Source: Micromonospora sp. WMMA1947
GTDB taxonomy: Bacteria > Actinomycetota > Actinomycetes > Mycobacteriales > Micromonosporaceae
Assembly (NCBI RefSeq): GCF_027497355.1
Contig: NZ_CP114909.1
Coordinates: 1,116,001 to 1,180,000, forward strand
DNA length: 64,000 bases
Direction of reading: 5' to 3'
Position numbers and translations under genes: made by a program. Below, in pieces: positions 20,170 through 27,600 of this stretch (positions within the stretch are counted from its first letter, which is position 1; every line of letters starts with the position of its first letter). The notes under the pieces are model-generated. The model saw only the letters and a list, made by a program, of their open reading frames with translations, was not told where the DNA came from and made no database searches.

Positions 20170-20203
20170 CGTGGACCCGGCCACCGGCCCGGCGCCGGTC
20201 CCC

Positions 20204-20230
20204 GTCCGGGTGCCCTCCCGGCACCCGGAC
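20204..20230. terminator. Bidirectional terminator between the ABC exporter operon and thrS2
   Basis: A perfect 11-bp stem, GTCCGGGTGCC/GGCACCCGGAC, with a 5-nt loop, placed between two convergent genes (stops at 20169 and 20240). There is no T-tract, as is common in high-GC actinobacteria. Confidence 0.7.
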
Positions 20231-20239
20231 GGACCGGAG

Positions 20240-21457
20240 TCAGGCCGGCGGAAGCAGCCCCGCCGACCGGCTCGCGACTACCGCGCCGACCAGGCCCAGC
20301 GCCTGCGCGGCGGGCATCGGGTCGAGCACCCGGCCGTCGCGCAGGCGCAGCGAGACCGAACCGTCGGCCGCCTCCCGGGGGCCCAGAACCCCGGTGTACG
20401 GGACGCGGCTGCGGGACGCGTCCCGGATCCGGGCACCCAGCGAACCGGCGTGGTCCACCTCGACGCGCAGCCCGGCCGCCTCGGCCCGGCGGGCCAGCCC
20501 GACGGCCGCCTCGGCCTGCGCCGCGTCGACCGGGAGCAGCAGCAACTGCACCGGGGCGTACCAGACGGGGAACGCGCCCTCGTGCACCTCGATCAGGTAC
20601 GCGAACAGCCGCTCCATGCTGCCGACGAGGCTGCGGTGCACCATCACCGGCCGTTTCCGGCGGCCGTCCGAGTCGGTGTACGACAGGTCGAACCGCTCCG
20701 GCTTGTCGAAGTCGAGCTGGACGGTGGAGATGGTCGACTCCCGGCCGGCCGCGTCCACGATCTGAATGTCGATCTTCGGGCCGTAGAACGCGGCCTCGCC
20801 GGGCGCCTCGACGACGTCCACCCCGTCGAGCGCGGCGCGGAGCAGTTCCTCGGCGCGTGCCCAGCCGGCGTCGTCGCCCACGTACCGCTGGTCCTGCCCG
20901 CGCAGCGACAAGCGGAACCCGGCGGGACGGACGCCGAGCGCGGCGTGCGCCTCGCCGATCAGCCGCAGGATCTCGCGGACCTCGTCGCCGACCTGCTCCA
21001 GCGCGCAGAAGTTGTGCGCGTCGTTGAGCGAGATGGCGCGCACCCGGGACAGCCCGCCCAGCACCCCGGAACGCTCCGCCCGGTACATGCCGCCCAACTC
21101 GGCGACCCGCAGCGGCAGCTCCCGGTAGGAGCGGCCGCGGGCGCGGAACACCAGCGCGTGGTGCGGGCAGAGCGCCGGGCGCAGCACGAACTCGTCGTCG
21201 GCGCTCAGCCGCATCGGCGGGAACATGTCGTCGGCGAAGTAGCCCAGGTGCCCGGACAGCTCGAACAGCTCCCGCTTGCCCAGCGGCGGCGAGTAGACGT
21301 GCTGGTAGCCCGCCCGGCGCTCCAGCTCCCGGACGTACTCCTCGACGGCGTGCCGGGCGGCGGCGCCGGCCGGCAGCCAGATCGGCAGCCCGGCGCCCGC
21401 GAGCGGGTCGGAGACGAACAGCTCCAGGTCCCGGCCGAGCCTACGGTGGTCGATCAT
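20240..21457 (-). CDS. thrS2: Threonyl-tRNA synthetase paralogue without editing domains
   Basis: The 405-residue protein contains only the class II catalytic core and the anticodon-binding domain. Motifs: RPALCPHHALVF (zinc-site Cys and nearby His), YRELPLRVAELGGMYRAERSGVLGGLSRVRAISLNDAHNFC (motif 2 region) and PVMVHRSLVGSMERLFAYLIE (zinc His, motif 3), then a C-terminal alpha/beta domain. Usual bacterial ThrRS is about 650-690 residues with TGS and editing domains, which are absent here. ATG 21457 has AAGGAGAG just upstream. A full-length ThrRS presumably exists elsewhere. Truncated duplicates are known in cyanobacteria, where one is induced by zinc starvation; resistance to a ThrRS inhibitor is another possibility. 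A Thr-codon leader precedes it. Confidence 0.87.
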   Translation of the reverse strand: MIDHRRLGRDLELFVSDPLAGAGLPIWLPAGAAARHAVEEYVRELERRAGYQHVYSPPLGKRELFELSGHLGYFADDMFPPMRLSADDEFVLRPALCPHHALVFRARGRSYRELPLRVAELGGMYRAERSGVLGGLSRVRAISLNDAHNFCALEQVGDEVREILRLIGEAHAALGVRPAGFRLSLRGQDQRYVGDDAGWARAEELLRAALDGVDVVEAPGEAAFYGPKIDIQIVDAAGRESTISTVQLDFDKPERFDLSYTDSDGRRKRPVMVHRSLVGSMERLFAYLIEVHEGAFPVWYAPVQLLLLPVDAAQAEAAVGLARRAEAAGLRVEVDHAGSLGARIRDASRSRVPYTGVLGPREAADGSVSLRLRDGRVLDPMPAAQALGLVGAVVASRSAGLLPPA

Positions 21458-21458
21458 G

Positions 21459-21492
21459 TCGCTCTCCTTGATCGGGTACGACCCGGAGGCGA
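21459..21492 (-). promoter_or_regulatory. Predicted hairpin masking the thrS2 ribosome-binding site
   Basis: In the minus-strand transcript, TCGCCTCC (21492-21485) can pair with GGAGAGCGA (21467-21459), which contains the thrS2 Shine-Dalgarno sequence, leaving one bulged base. An inner GGGT/ACCC stem (21484-21481 with 21477-21474) stacks on it. Formation would hide the ribosome-binding site. Pairing was worked out by eye. Confidence 0.45.
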
Positions 21493-21509
21493 GCAGGCCC
21501 GGTACGCCG

Positions 21510-21542
21510 CGAGGCCCGGGAGCGGATCGCCCCGGGGCCTCG
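21510..21542 (-). promoter_or_regulatory. Attenuator-like stem after the Thr leader peptide
   Basis: A perfect 8-bp stem, CGAGGCCC/GGGCCTCG, begins 12 nt after the leader-peptide stop codon. A ribosome at that stop would cover the near arm, whereas one stalled on the Thr codons would leave it free, the geometry expected of ribosome-mediated attenuation. Confidence 0.45.
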
Positions 21543-21554
21543 TCGACGGAAACG

Positions 21555-21608
21555 TCAGTGCGGCGCGCCGGGAACACCCGGCGTCGTGGTCACTACCGCG
21601 CTGCGCAT
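21555..21608 (-). CDS. Leader peptide with three consecutive Thr codons
   Basis: The 17-residue open frame MRSAVVTTTPGVPGAPH reads from ATG 21608 to TGA 21555, 97 nt ahead of the thrS2 start. Codons 7-9 are ACC ACG ACG. No Shine-Dalgarno sequence precedes it, but TACCGT lies 6 nt before the ATG, fitting a leaderless start. A Thr-rich leader in front of a threonyl-tRNA synthetase gene is the classic layout of an amino-acid attenuator, so slow Thr decoding would be the sensed signal. The frame is open further upstream, so the chosen start is an inference. Confidence 0.55.
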   Translation of the reverse strand: MRSAVVTTTPGVPGAPH

Positions 21609-21665
21609 GCCACGACGGTAGGCGCGCGGATATCGACGGCGCATCCGAGTTTCGGAGAGAGGGTG

Positions 21666-21698
21666 CGGGTCGCCGACACGGGACCTGTCGGCGACCCG
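21666..21698. repeat. Strong 13-bp inverted repeat in the thrS2/VTT-protein divergent gap
   Basis: Arms CGGGTCGCCGACA and TGTCGGCGACCCG are perfectly complementary around a 7-nt loop. The element sits in the 336-bp region between the leader peptide (21608) and the next rightward gene (21945). It may be an operator or a structured upstream RNA. The rest of the gap shows one further small inverted repeat (TGACGCC/GGCGTCA, 21891-21910) and nothing gene-like. Confidence 0.55.
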
Positions 21699-21944
21699 CC
21701 GCGGCCAGGGCATCGGGAACGGGGGACCCGACGGCTCCGGTGCCGCGTCCCGCCAACGGTACGCCGCGATCCGTCGATCCGCCGCCCCGCCCCGGGGCCC
21801 CGCCCACCCGTCACCTCCGGCCGGGTCGGCTCGTTGCACACCTATGGCCCGTCGGTGTCGCCTGTCACCGCCAGGCGGGGCCGGTGGTGGTGACGCCCGA
21901 CACGGCGTCAGGCTCGATCCGGTCGAACGGAGAACTCCGGCGAG

Positions 21945-22577
21945 GTGGCGGTCGTGGCCGAACTCATCTCTGACGTCGCGTCGCCCATGTGGGCGTACGC
22001 GCTGCTGCTGATCCTGCTGATCGCCGACGCCTTCGTCCCGGTGGTGCCGACCCAGCTCGTCATGATCACCAGCGGGGCGCTGACCGTGTACGGCGGACTC
22101 AGCCTGCCGCTCACCATCGCGGTCGGCGCCGCCGGCGTGTTCATCGGGGATCTGGCCTGCTATCTGATCGGCCGCACCACGCCGACCCGCCGCCCGGCCC
22201 GCGCGACGACACCCGGACGGGCACGCCGGGCCGTCACCCGGGTCACTCGCGGGCTGCGCGAACCGGGGCCGCTGGTGATCCTGCTCTGCCGCTTCGTGCC
22301 CGGCGGCCGGATGGCGGCCTGCTTCTCGGCCGGGCGCAGCCGCTACCCGTACCGCCTCTTCCTGCCCTACGAGGCGGCGGCGGCTCTCGCCTGGTCCAGC
22401 TACGGGGCGCTGGTCGGTCATCTGGGCGGTACGGCGCTGACCCACTCGGCGTGGCGGCTGCTGCTGATCGGCGGGGTGGCCGCGGCCGGGTTCGCGCTGG
22501 CCGGGTGGGCGATGACCTGGATCAGCAGCACCCGGCAGACCCGCGCCGAGGCCACCGCCGACTCGACCGGCAGCTGA
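21945..22577 (+). CDS. DedA/VTT-domain membrane protein
   Basis: 210 residues with about five hydrophobic segments. The family pattern appears as LLILLIADAFVPVVPTQLVMITSG, GAAGVFIGDLACYLIGR, the conserved arginine loop VILLCRFVPGGRMAACFSAG and a final helix pair. DedA proteins are thought to scramble or flip membrane phospholipids or undecaprenyl phosphate. GTG 21945 is taken; GTG 21954 is possible. It is divergent from the ThrRS paralogue. Confidence 0.8.
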   Translation: MAVVAELISDVASPMWAYALLLILLIADAFVPVVPTQLVMITSGALTVYGGLSLPLTIAVGAAGVFIGDLACYLIGRTTPTRRPARATTPGRARRAVTRVTRGLREPGPLVILLCRFVPGGRMAACFSAGRSRYPYRLFLPYEAAAALAWSSYGALVGHLGGTALTHSAWRLLLIGGVAAAGFALAGWAMTWISSTRQTRAEATADSTGS

Positions 22578-22596
22578 ACTTGAAGGAAGAACAGCC

Positions 22597-22929
22597 ATGA
22601 GTGGTGGGGCGAACTGGCGCGACGTCAAGGCGAAAGCCCGAAGTATCGATCCCTCGTGGGACGACAGCGAGCGTGTGGCCAGGCGGGGACAGTTGCGAGA
22701 GCAGATGCTGGCTTCGGTCAGCGGCGCGCAGCTGGCGGAGATCCGCAAGCAGCTGGGCATGACCCAGGCCCAGCTGGCGGAAGCGGCCGGCTTGTCTCAG
22801 GCACGGATCAGCCAGATCGAGAACGGCGAGAGTGTCAACCTGGACATCCTGCGCGCCTACGTCACCGGGCTGGGCGGACACCTCGATGTGGTCGCTCGAA
22901 TCGGGAACATCCGCCTCGACGTGGCCTGA
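22597..22929 (+). CDS. XRE-family HTH protein, antitoxin-like
   Basis: 110 residues with a HTH in the C-terminal half: LAEIRKQLGMTQAQLAEAAGLSQARISQIENGESVNLDILRAYVTGLGGHLDVVARIG. Upstream there is a helical segment resembling the N-terminus of HigA-like antitoxins (WDDSERVARRGQLREQMLA). An AAGGAAGAA Shine-Dalgarno precedes ATG 22597. A RelE/HigB-type toxin gene would be expected next to it, but no such frame lies on either side, so this is an orphan or a stand-alone regulator. Confidence 0.8.
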   Translation: MSGGANWRDVKAKARSIDPSWDDSERVARRGQLREQMLASVSGAQLAEIRKQLGMTQAQLAEAAGLSQARISQIENGESVNLDILRAYVTGLGGHLDVVARIGNIRLDVA

Positions 22930-23024
22930 CGCGTTCTCGGGGGTCCGGTAGGGGACGACCCGGGTAGCGAAGTGGGTGGTGGTCCCGGATCCGTCTGGGG
23001 CGGTTCCGGCGACAGGCTGGCCGT

Positions 23025-23678
23025 ATGCCTGGAACGCGGAGAAGTGGCCTGTTGGCACTCGGCGGGATCGTCCTGGCGGCGGTGCTCGCGACGGTCGGTC
23101 ATCTTGAGGTGAACGACGATCTGGATCCCTGGTCGCTGACCGTCAGCGACTTCGCCGTCTCCGATCGGGGCGGCGTCATCGACACGGCGATGGCGGTGCT
23201 CGCGGCGGCCAGTCTCGTGCTGCTGCCGGCGCTGCGCCGGGCGGGCGCGGGCCGGGTGCCGCTCGTGCTGCTGACCGCCTGGTCGGCCGGGTTGCTGGCC
23301 GCCGCCGTGGTGCCCACCAACGAGCCGGGTACGCCGATGGACACCGCCGCGTACGTGCACCGGTACGCCTCGGTGCTGTCGTTCCTGGCGCTGCCGGTGG
23401 CCGGCTGGCTGCTCGCCCGGCACCCGGTCGCCGGGGCGGCCGCCTGGCTGCGCGGCCTGACCGCAGCCAGCGTGGTGCTCGCGGCCACGATGATCTGGTC
23501 CGCCTACCCGGGTGACCGAGCCCTGCTCGGCCTGATCGAACGCGCGCTGATCCTGACCGAGACGGCCCTCCTGGCCACCCTGGCCCTGCACCTCACCCTG
23601 ACCAAAGTCGTCGATCATGCAGTTGTGACCCCGCACAGACCGGGCATACCGGTCGGATCGGGGACCGCAACTCCATGA
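23025..23678 (+). CDS. DUF998-type membrane protein
   Basis: 217 residues with about six hydrophobic helices and the DUF998 pattern WSLTVSDFAVSDRGGVIDTAMAVLAAASLVLLPALRRAG...AAYVHRYASVLSFLALPVAGWLLARHP. Function unknown. It is convergent with the flavoprotein gene that follows, with 24 bp between stops. Confidence 0.72.
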   Translation: MPGTRRSGLLALGGIVLAAVLATVGHLEVNDDLDPWSLTVSDFAVSDRGGVIDTAMAVLAAASLVLLPALRRAGAGRVPLVLLTAWSAGLLAAAVVPTNEPGTPMDTAAYVHRYASVLSFLALPVAGWLLARHPVAGAAAWLRGLTAASVVLAATMIWSAYPGDRALLGLIERALILTETALLATLALHLTLTKVVDHAVVTPHRPGIPVGSGTATP

Positions 23679-23702
23679 TCGACGAGCAGAAGGTGGCGCG
23701 CG

Positions 23703-25106
23703 CTACTCCAGCTCGTGGAGCATGAGCTGGCGGGCGGCCTCGGTGATGGAGCCGGACAGGCTCGGGTAGATGGTGATGGTGTGGGCCAGCTCGTTGACGG
23801 TGAGGTTGTTCTCCACCGCCATCGTGATCGGCAGGATCAGCTCGCTGGCCTTCGGCGCCACCACCACGCCACCGATCACCTGGCCGCTCGCCGGCCGGCA
23901 GAACAGCTTGACGAAGCCGTCGGCCAGGTCGTCCATCTTCGCCCGGGCGTTGCCGGACAGCGGCAGCATCACCTGGCGGGCCGGGGTCTTGCCGGCGTCC
24001 ACCTCGTCCTGGGAGACGCCGACGGTGGCCAGCTCCGGGTCGGTGAAGACGTTCGCCGCGACCGTACGCAGCCGTAGCGGCCGGACCGCCTCGCCCAGCG
24101 CGTGCCACATCGCGATGCGGCCCTGCATGGCCGCGACGCTCGCCAGCGGCAGCACGCCGGTGCAGTCACCCGCCGCGTAGATGCCCGGCACGTTGGTACG
24201 GGAGACCCGGTCGACAGTCACGTAACCGCCCCGGGCCAGCTCCACGCCGTACTCGGCCAGGCCCAGGTCGGCGGTGTTCGGGATCGAGCCGACAGCGATC
24301 AGCGCGTGCGAGCCGGTGACCTGGCGCCCGTCGGAGAGCACCACCTCGACCCCGTCGCCGACGCGGCGGACCGCCTCGGCGCGGGAGTTGTTCAGGATGC
24401 TCATGCCCCGGTTGCGGAACACCCGCTCGATCGCCGACGCGGCGTCGGCGTCCTCGTGCGGCATGACCCGGTCGCGGCTGGACACCAGCGTGACCTTGAC
24501 GCCCATGGCGAGGTACGCGCTGGCGAACTCGGCGCCGGTCACGCCGGAGCCGACCACGATCAGGTGCTCGGGCAGCTCGGGCAGGTCGTACACCTGGCGC
24601 CAGGTCAGGATGCGCTCGCCGTCCGGTACGGCGGTGGGCAACTGGCGGGGGGTCGCGCCGGTCGCGACGAGCACCGTCGAGGCGGCGATGGAGTATTCGG
24701 CGCCGCCGCCGGCCGGGGTGACGATCACCCGGTGCGTGTGGCCGAGCGTGTCCTCACCGAGCCGGGCGGTGCCGGCGACGAACTCGACACCGGCCTTTAC
24801 GAGCTTGGTGTGGATGTCGGCGGACTGGGCCAGCGCGAGCCGCTTGACCCGCTCGTGCACCGCGCGGGCGTCGACGGTGACCGCCTCCAGGCCGTCGGAG
24901 TGCACGCCGAACTCCTCGGTGTCCCGGTAACCGGTGACCACCTCGGAGCTGGCGATGAACGTCTTGGAGGGCACGCAGTCGGAGAGCACGCAGGCGCCAC
25001 CGGCCCCCTCCGCCTCGACGACGGTGACCTCGGCGTCCAACTGCGCGGCGACCAGAGCCGCCTCGTACCCGGCCGGTCCGCCGCCGATGATCACGATCTG
25101 GCTCAC
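23703..25106 (-). CDS. lpdA: LpdA-type NAD(P)H flavoprotein disulfide reductase-like enzyme
   Basis: 467 residues: FAD-binding IVIIGGGPAGYEAALVA, then GGACVLSDCVPSKTF with Cys39 and Cys44 at the redox positions, an NAD(P)-binding GSGVTGAEFASAYLAMG, a second FAD contact GIYAAGDCTGVLPLASVA and the dimer interface ending YPSLSGSITEAARQLM. It closely resembles mycobacterial LpdA (Rv3303c), an NAD(P)H:quinone reductase, not a true lipoamide dehydrogenase. The catalytic His-Glu pair (HAHPTLSE in lipoamide dehydrogenases) is replaced by TIYPSLSG. Unlike the mycobacterial protein as I recall it, both Cys are kept. GTG 25106 start. Confidence 0.9.
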   Translation of the reverse strand: MSQIVIIGGGPAGYEAALVAAQLDAEVTVVEAEGAGGACVLSDCVPSKTFIASSEVVTGYRDTEEFGVHSDGLEAVTVDARAVHERVKRLALAQSADIHTKLVKAGVEFVAGTARLGEDTLGHTHRVIVTPAGGGAEYSIAASTVLVATGATPRQLPTAVPDGERILTWRQVYDLPELPEHLIVVGSGVTGAEFASAYLAMGVKVTLVSSRDRVMPHEDADAASAIERVFRNRGMSILNNSRAEAVRRVGDGVEVVLSDGRQVTGSHALIAVGSIPNTADLGLAEYGVELARGGYVTVDRVSRTNVPGIYAAGDCTGVLPLASVAAMQGRIAMWHALGEAVRPLRLRTVAANVFTDPELATVGVSQDEVDAGKTPARQVMLPLSGNARAKMDDLADGFVKLFCRPASGQVIGGVVVAPKASELILPITMAVENNLTVNELAHTITIYPSLSGSITEAARQLMLHELE

Positions 25107-25181
25107 CGAGCCATCCCTTCGTTCGCGACTGCGGGGCTCCGCTCCGCTGCACTCCTCGCGCTCACGGAGCCATCCCTTCGT
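25101..25181 (-). repeat. 59-bp partial duplication covering the lpdA start region
   Basis: CTCACSGAGCCATCCCTTCG occurs at 25102-25121 and again at 25161-25180, an offset of 59 bp. On the minus strand each copy reads GAAGGGATGGCTC then a GTGAGC start-like site. The upstream GTG (25165) is out of frame with lpdA. The intervening GCGAGGAGTGCAGCGGAGCG segment resembles a start-proximal element repeated in Micromonospora genomes. Confidence 0.55.
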
Positions 25182-25280
25182 CGAAGCTCACAGTGCTCAC
25201 AGTGACTTTCTTCTCCCCGTCCCGTCCGACACGCACTGTCGTATTCTCCCCCACCCGCCCGCCGGGCTATCGTCGTCGCC

Positions 25281-25736
25281 GTGGGTCTCTACGCTGCTTA
25301 CGGCTCGAACCTGGATCCCGCCCGCATGCGCGCCTACTGCCCGCATTCGCCGATGGTGGGCACCGGCTGGCTCGAGGGCTGGCGGCTCACCTTCGCCGGC
25401 GAGGACGTCATCGGCTGGGAGGGCTCGGTCAGCACCGTGGTCGAGTCCCCGGGTGACCGGGTGTTCGTGGCGCTCTACGACATCCACCCGTACGACGCGG
25501 CGCAGCTCGACGAGATCGAGGGCGTGACCGCCGGGACGTACCGCAAGCTGACCGTCCGCGTCTCGACGCTCGACGGTGACGTGACCGCGTGGGTCTACGT
25601 GTTCGACGGGTACGAGGGCGGGCTGCCCACCGCGTGGTACCTCTCGGAGCTCGCGAACGCCGCGGAGAAGGCGGGCGCGCCGGACGACTACGTCACCGAG
25701 CTGCGGTCCCGCCCCACCGGCACCGCGTCCGCGTAG
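25281..25736 (+). CDS. Gamma-glutamylcyclotransferase-like protein
   Basis: 151 residues with the GGCT signature YAAYGSNLDPARMRAYCP at the N-terminus, an aspartate/glutamate-containing LDEIEGVTAGTYRKLTV segment that supplies the catalytic acid in the family, and VYVFDGYEGG. Members cyclise gamma-glutamyl amines or act on related gamma-linked peptides. The start is GTG 25281. It is divergent from lpdA, and no partner gene is apparent. Confidence 0.83.
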   Translation: MGLYAAYGSNLDPARMRAYCPHSPMVGTGWLEGWRLTFAGEDVIGWEGSVSTVVESPGDRVFVALYDIHPYDAAQLDEIEGVTAGTYRKLTVRVSTLDGDVTAWVYVFDGYEGGLPTAWYLSELANAAEKAGAPDDYVTELRSRPTGTASA

Positions 25737-25811
25737 CGCGTCTCCCACACCGAACAGTGTGCTCCGGACAGCGTTCCGGCCGCTCGGCGACCCCGGTAGG
25801 CGGGTGCCGGG

Positions 25812-26816
25812 TCACACCCGCGAGGCGGGCACGCTCCGCTCGTACATGTCGGTCCAGCGCTCCTCCACCAGCCCGACGGAGCGGTAGAGCGTGACCGGCG
25901 CGGTCGGGTTGGCCAGGTCGACGCCGAGCCCGGCGCCGGTCCGGCCCTTCGCCGCGTAGATCGCGAAGGCCCGGCGCAGCAGCGCCGCACCCACCCCGCG
26001 GCGCCGGTACGCGGGCAGCACCGACAGCGTCCGCACCCACCCCAGGTCCTGGTCGAGCGCCTGGTCGGAGGACTGGAGCGCACCGGCCGGCTCGCCGTCG
26101 ACCTCGGCCAGCAGCCACTCGTCCCAGACCTTGCCGTACGACGGCAGCAGGTCCCGCCACCGCTCGAAGTCGAGCGGGTCGTGATCGGGGGTGTCCCGGA
26201 ACGCGGTGTCGTAGATCCGGTGGAACAGCCGCAGGTCGTTCTCGTCGTCGGCGCGCAGCGGCCGCACCGTCACCCCGGGCGGGGGCGCCGGCTCGGCGGG
26301 CAGGTCGGCGAACGTGCGGCTCATCCGGATGTAGCGCTTGATCCGGGTGAACCCGGCCTCGGCCAGCTCACCGGCCCAGCGGGTCTCCGGCGCGTACACC
26401 CCGGTGCGCGCGGTCAGCGCGGGCAGGCCGCGCTCGGCGGCCCGCTCGGCGACCCGTTCCAGCAGCCGCGCCAGCAGCGGCGCACGCAGGTCGGCGCCGC
26501 GGTCGGGGTCGACGAGGACGTCCACCCACTCCCGGCCGACGCCGCTCGGGTTGGCCAGGATCGACCACGCCACCGCCGTCCCGTCCGGGTCGGTGACCAG
26601 CCACGAGTCCCGGGCCGGGTCGACGAACGGCGCGGTCAGCGCGGACCGCACGTCCTCGTCGTCGAAGTCGGGGTAGCCCACGGCGAACGTGTCGGAGGCG
26701 TGCACCACCGCCAGGATCGCGGGTATGTCGTCGAGGGTCGGGCGGCGGGCCGACCAGCCGGCGGGGAGCGTCACGGGCCAGATCGTGGCAGCCGGACCGG
26801 CCGGATCGCCTCCCAT
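25812..26816 (-). CDS. Tandem GNAT N-acetyltransferase
   Basis: 334 residues forming two GNAT folds. The C-terminal one is complete: VRTLSVLPAYRRRGVGAALLRRAFAIYAAKG is the acetyl-CoA-binding motif A. The N-terminal half (WVDVLVDPDRGADLRAPLLARLLERVAERAAERG) is a weaker copy. This resembles the mycothiol synthase-like double-GNAT layout, but the substrate is unknown. ATG 26816 directly follows the TAA of the gene upstream (TAAATG), so translation is probably coupled; GTG 26774 is an alternative. Confidence 0.85.
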   Translation of the reverse strand: MGGDPAGPAATIWPVTLPAGWSARRPTLDDIPAILAVVHASDTFAVGYPDFDDEDVRSALTAPFVDPARDSWLVTDPDGTAVAWSILANPSGVGREWVDVLVDPDRGADLRAPLLARLLERVAERAAERGLPALTARTGVYAPETRWAGELAEAGFTRIKRYIRMSRTFADLPAEPAPPPGVTVRPLRADDENDLRLFHRIYDTAFRDTPDHDPLDFERWRDLLPSYGKVWDEWLLAEVDGEPAGALQSSDQALDQDLGWVRTLSVLPAYRRRGVGAALLRRAFAIYAAKGRTGAGLGVDLANPTAPVTLYRSVGLVEERWTDMYERSVPASRV

Positions 26817-27557
26817 TTATCCGCCGCGGGCGCGCTGTCGCGCGGCGCCGAGCAGACCCAGCAGCTCGGCGCCCTCGGCCGCGCTCAACGCGCGGAACGC
26901 CGCCGACGCCAGCCGGTCGGTCACCGCCTCGGCCCACAGCCGGCGCCGTACCAGCGGCCCGACCGGCGGGTACGGGGGCACCCAGCCGCACGCCGCGGCG
27001 CCCGCCTCGCCCTCCGGACCGGCCAGCACCGCCTCCAGCGGCGTCAGCCCGGCGGCGCGCACCGCCAGCAGGTACGCCCCGGCGAAGTGCTCGCGCAGCA
27101 GCAGCATGCCGACAGCCGCCCGCGCACCGGGCGAGGGATCGGGTACCGGCATGGCCCGCCAGGCGGCGAACAGCGGCATGCCGCTGCCGTCCGCCGCGTC
27201 GACAGCGCGGCCCAGCAGCGCGGCGAGCCGGGACGACTCGGCGCCGTCGCCCAGCCGGGCGGTGCCCCACCGGCAGCACTCGGCCAGGTTGGCGGCGGCC
27301 ACCTCCAGCGGCGGGACGGTCCGAGCGGCGGCGTCCCAGCCGTCCGTGACCGCCTCGGGTGCGATGAAGCCGAGCGCGGCGGCGACCGTCTCGGCGCGGA
27401 CGTCACCGAGCGCACCGGCCCGCCCGGTGATGTAGAAGGCCCACCCGGAGATGCCCAGCAGCCGCGCCCGGCGCAGCGTCGACGGGCAGCGGGCGAACGC
27501 CTCCCCGAGTTCGAGCACCAGCGGTTTGCAGGCGGCGGCGAGTTGTTCCGGGGTCAT
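26817..27557 (-). CDS. SCO6745-family conserved protein
   Basis: 246 residues, all predicted helical, beginning MTPEQLAAACKPLVLELGEAFARCPSTLRRARLLGISGWAFY. The block GMPLFAAWRAMPVPDPSPGARAAVGMLLLREHFAGAYLLAVRAAGLTPLEAVLAGPEGEAGA is characteristic of an actinobacterial family named after SCO6745. No biochemical role is established. ATG 27557 fits the family start; the longer frame to 27677 runs into the next gene. It precedes the GNAT gene with no gap. Confidence 0.75.
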   Translation of the reverse strand: MTPEQLAAACKPLVLELGEAFARCPSTLRRARLLGISGWAFYITGRAGALGDVRAETVAAALGFIAPEAVTDGWDAAARTVPPLEVAAANLAECCRWGTARLGDGAESSRLAALLGRAVDAADGSGMPLFAAWRAMPVPDPSPGARAAVGMLLLREHFAGAYLLAVRAAGLTPLEAVLAGPEGEAGAAACGWVPPYPPVGPLVRRRLWAEAVTDRLASAAFRALSAAEGAELLGLLGAARQRARGG

Positions 27558-27600
27558 CGGCCGCCCGTCGCCGTGACTCCACCGTAGCCATTCATCACGC

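Noticed and set aside
22597..22929. Complete toxin-antitoxin module
   Set aside because: Only the antitoxin-like gene is seen; flanking genes encode membrane proteins.
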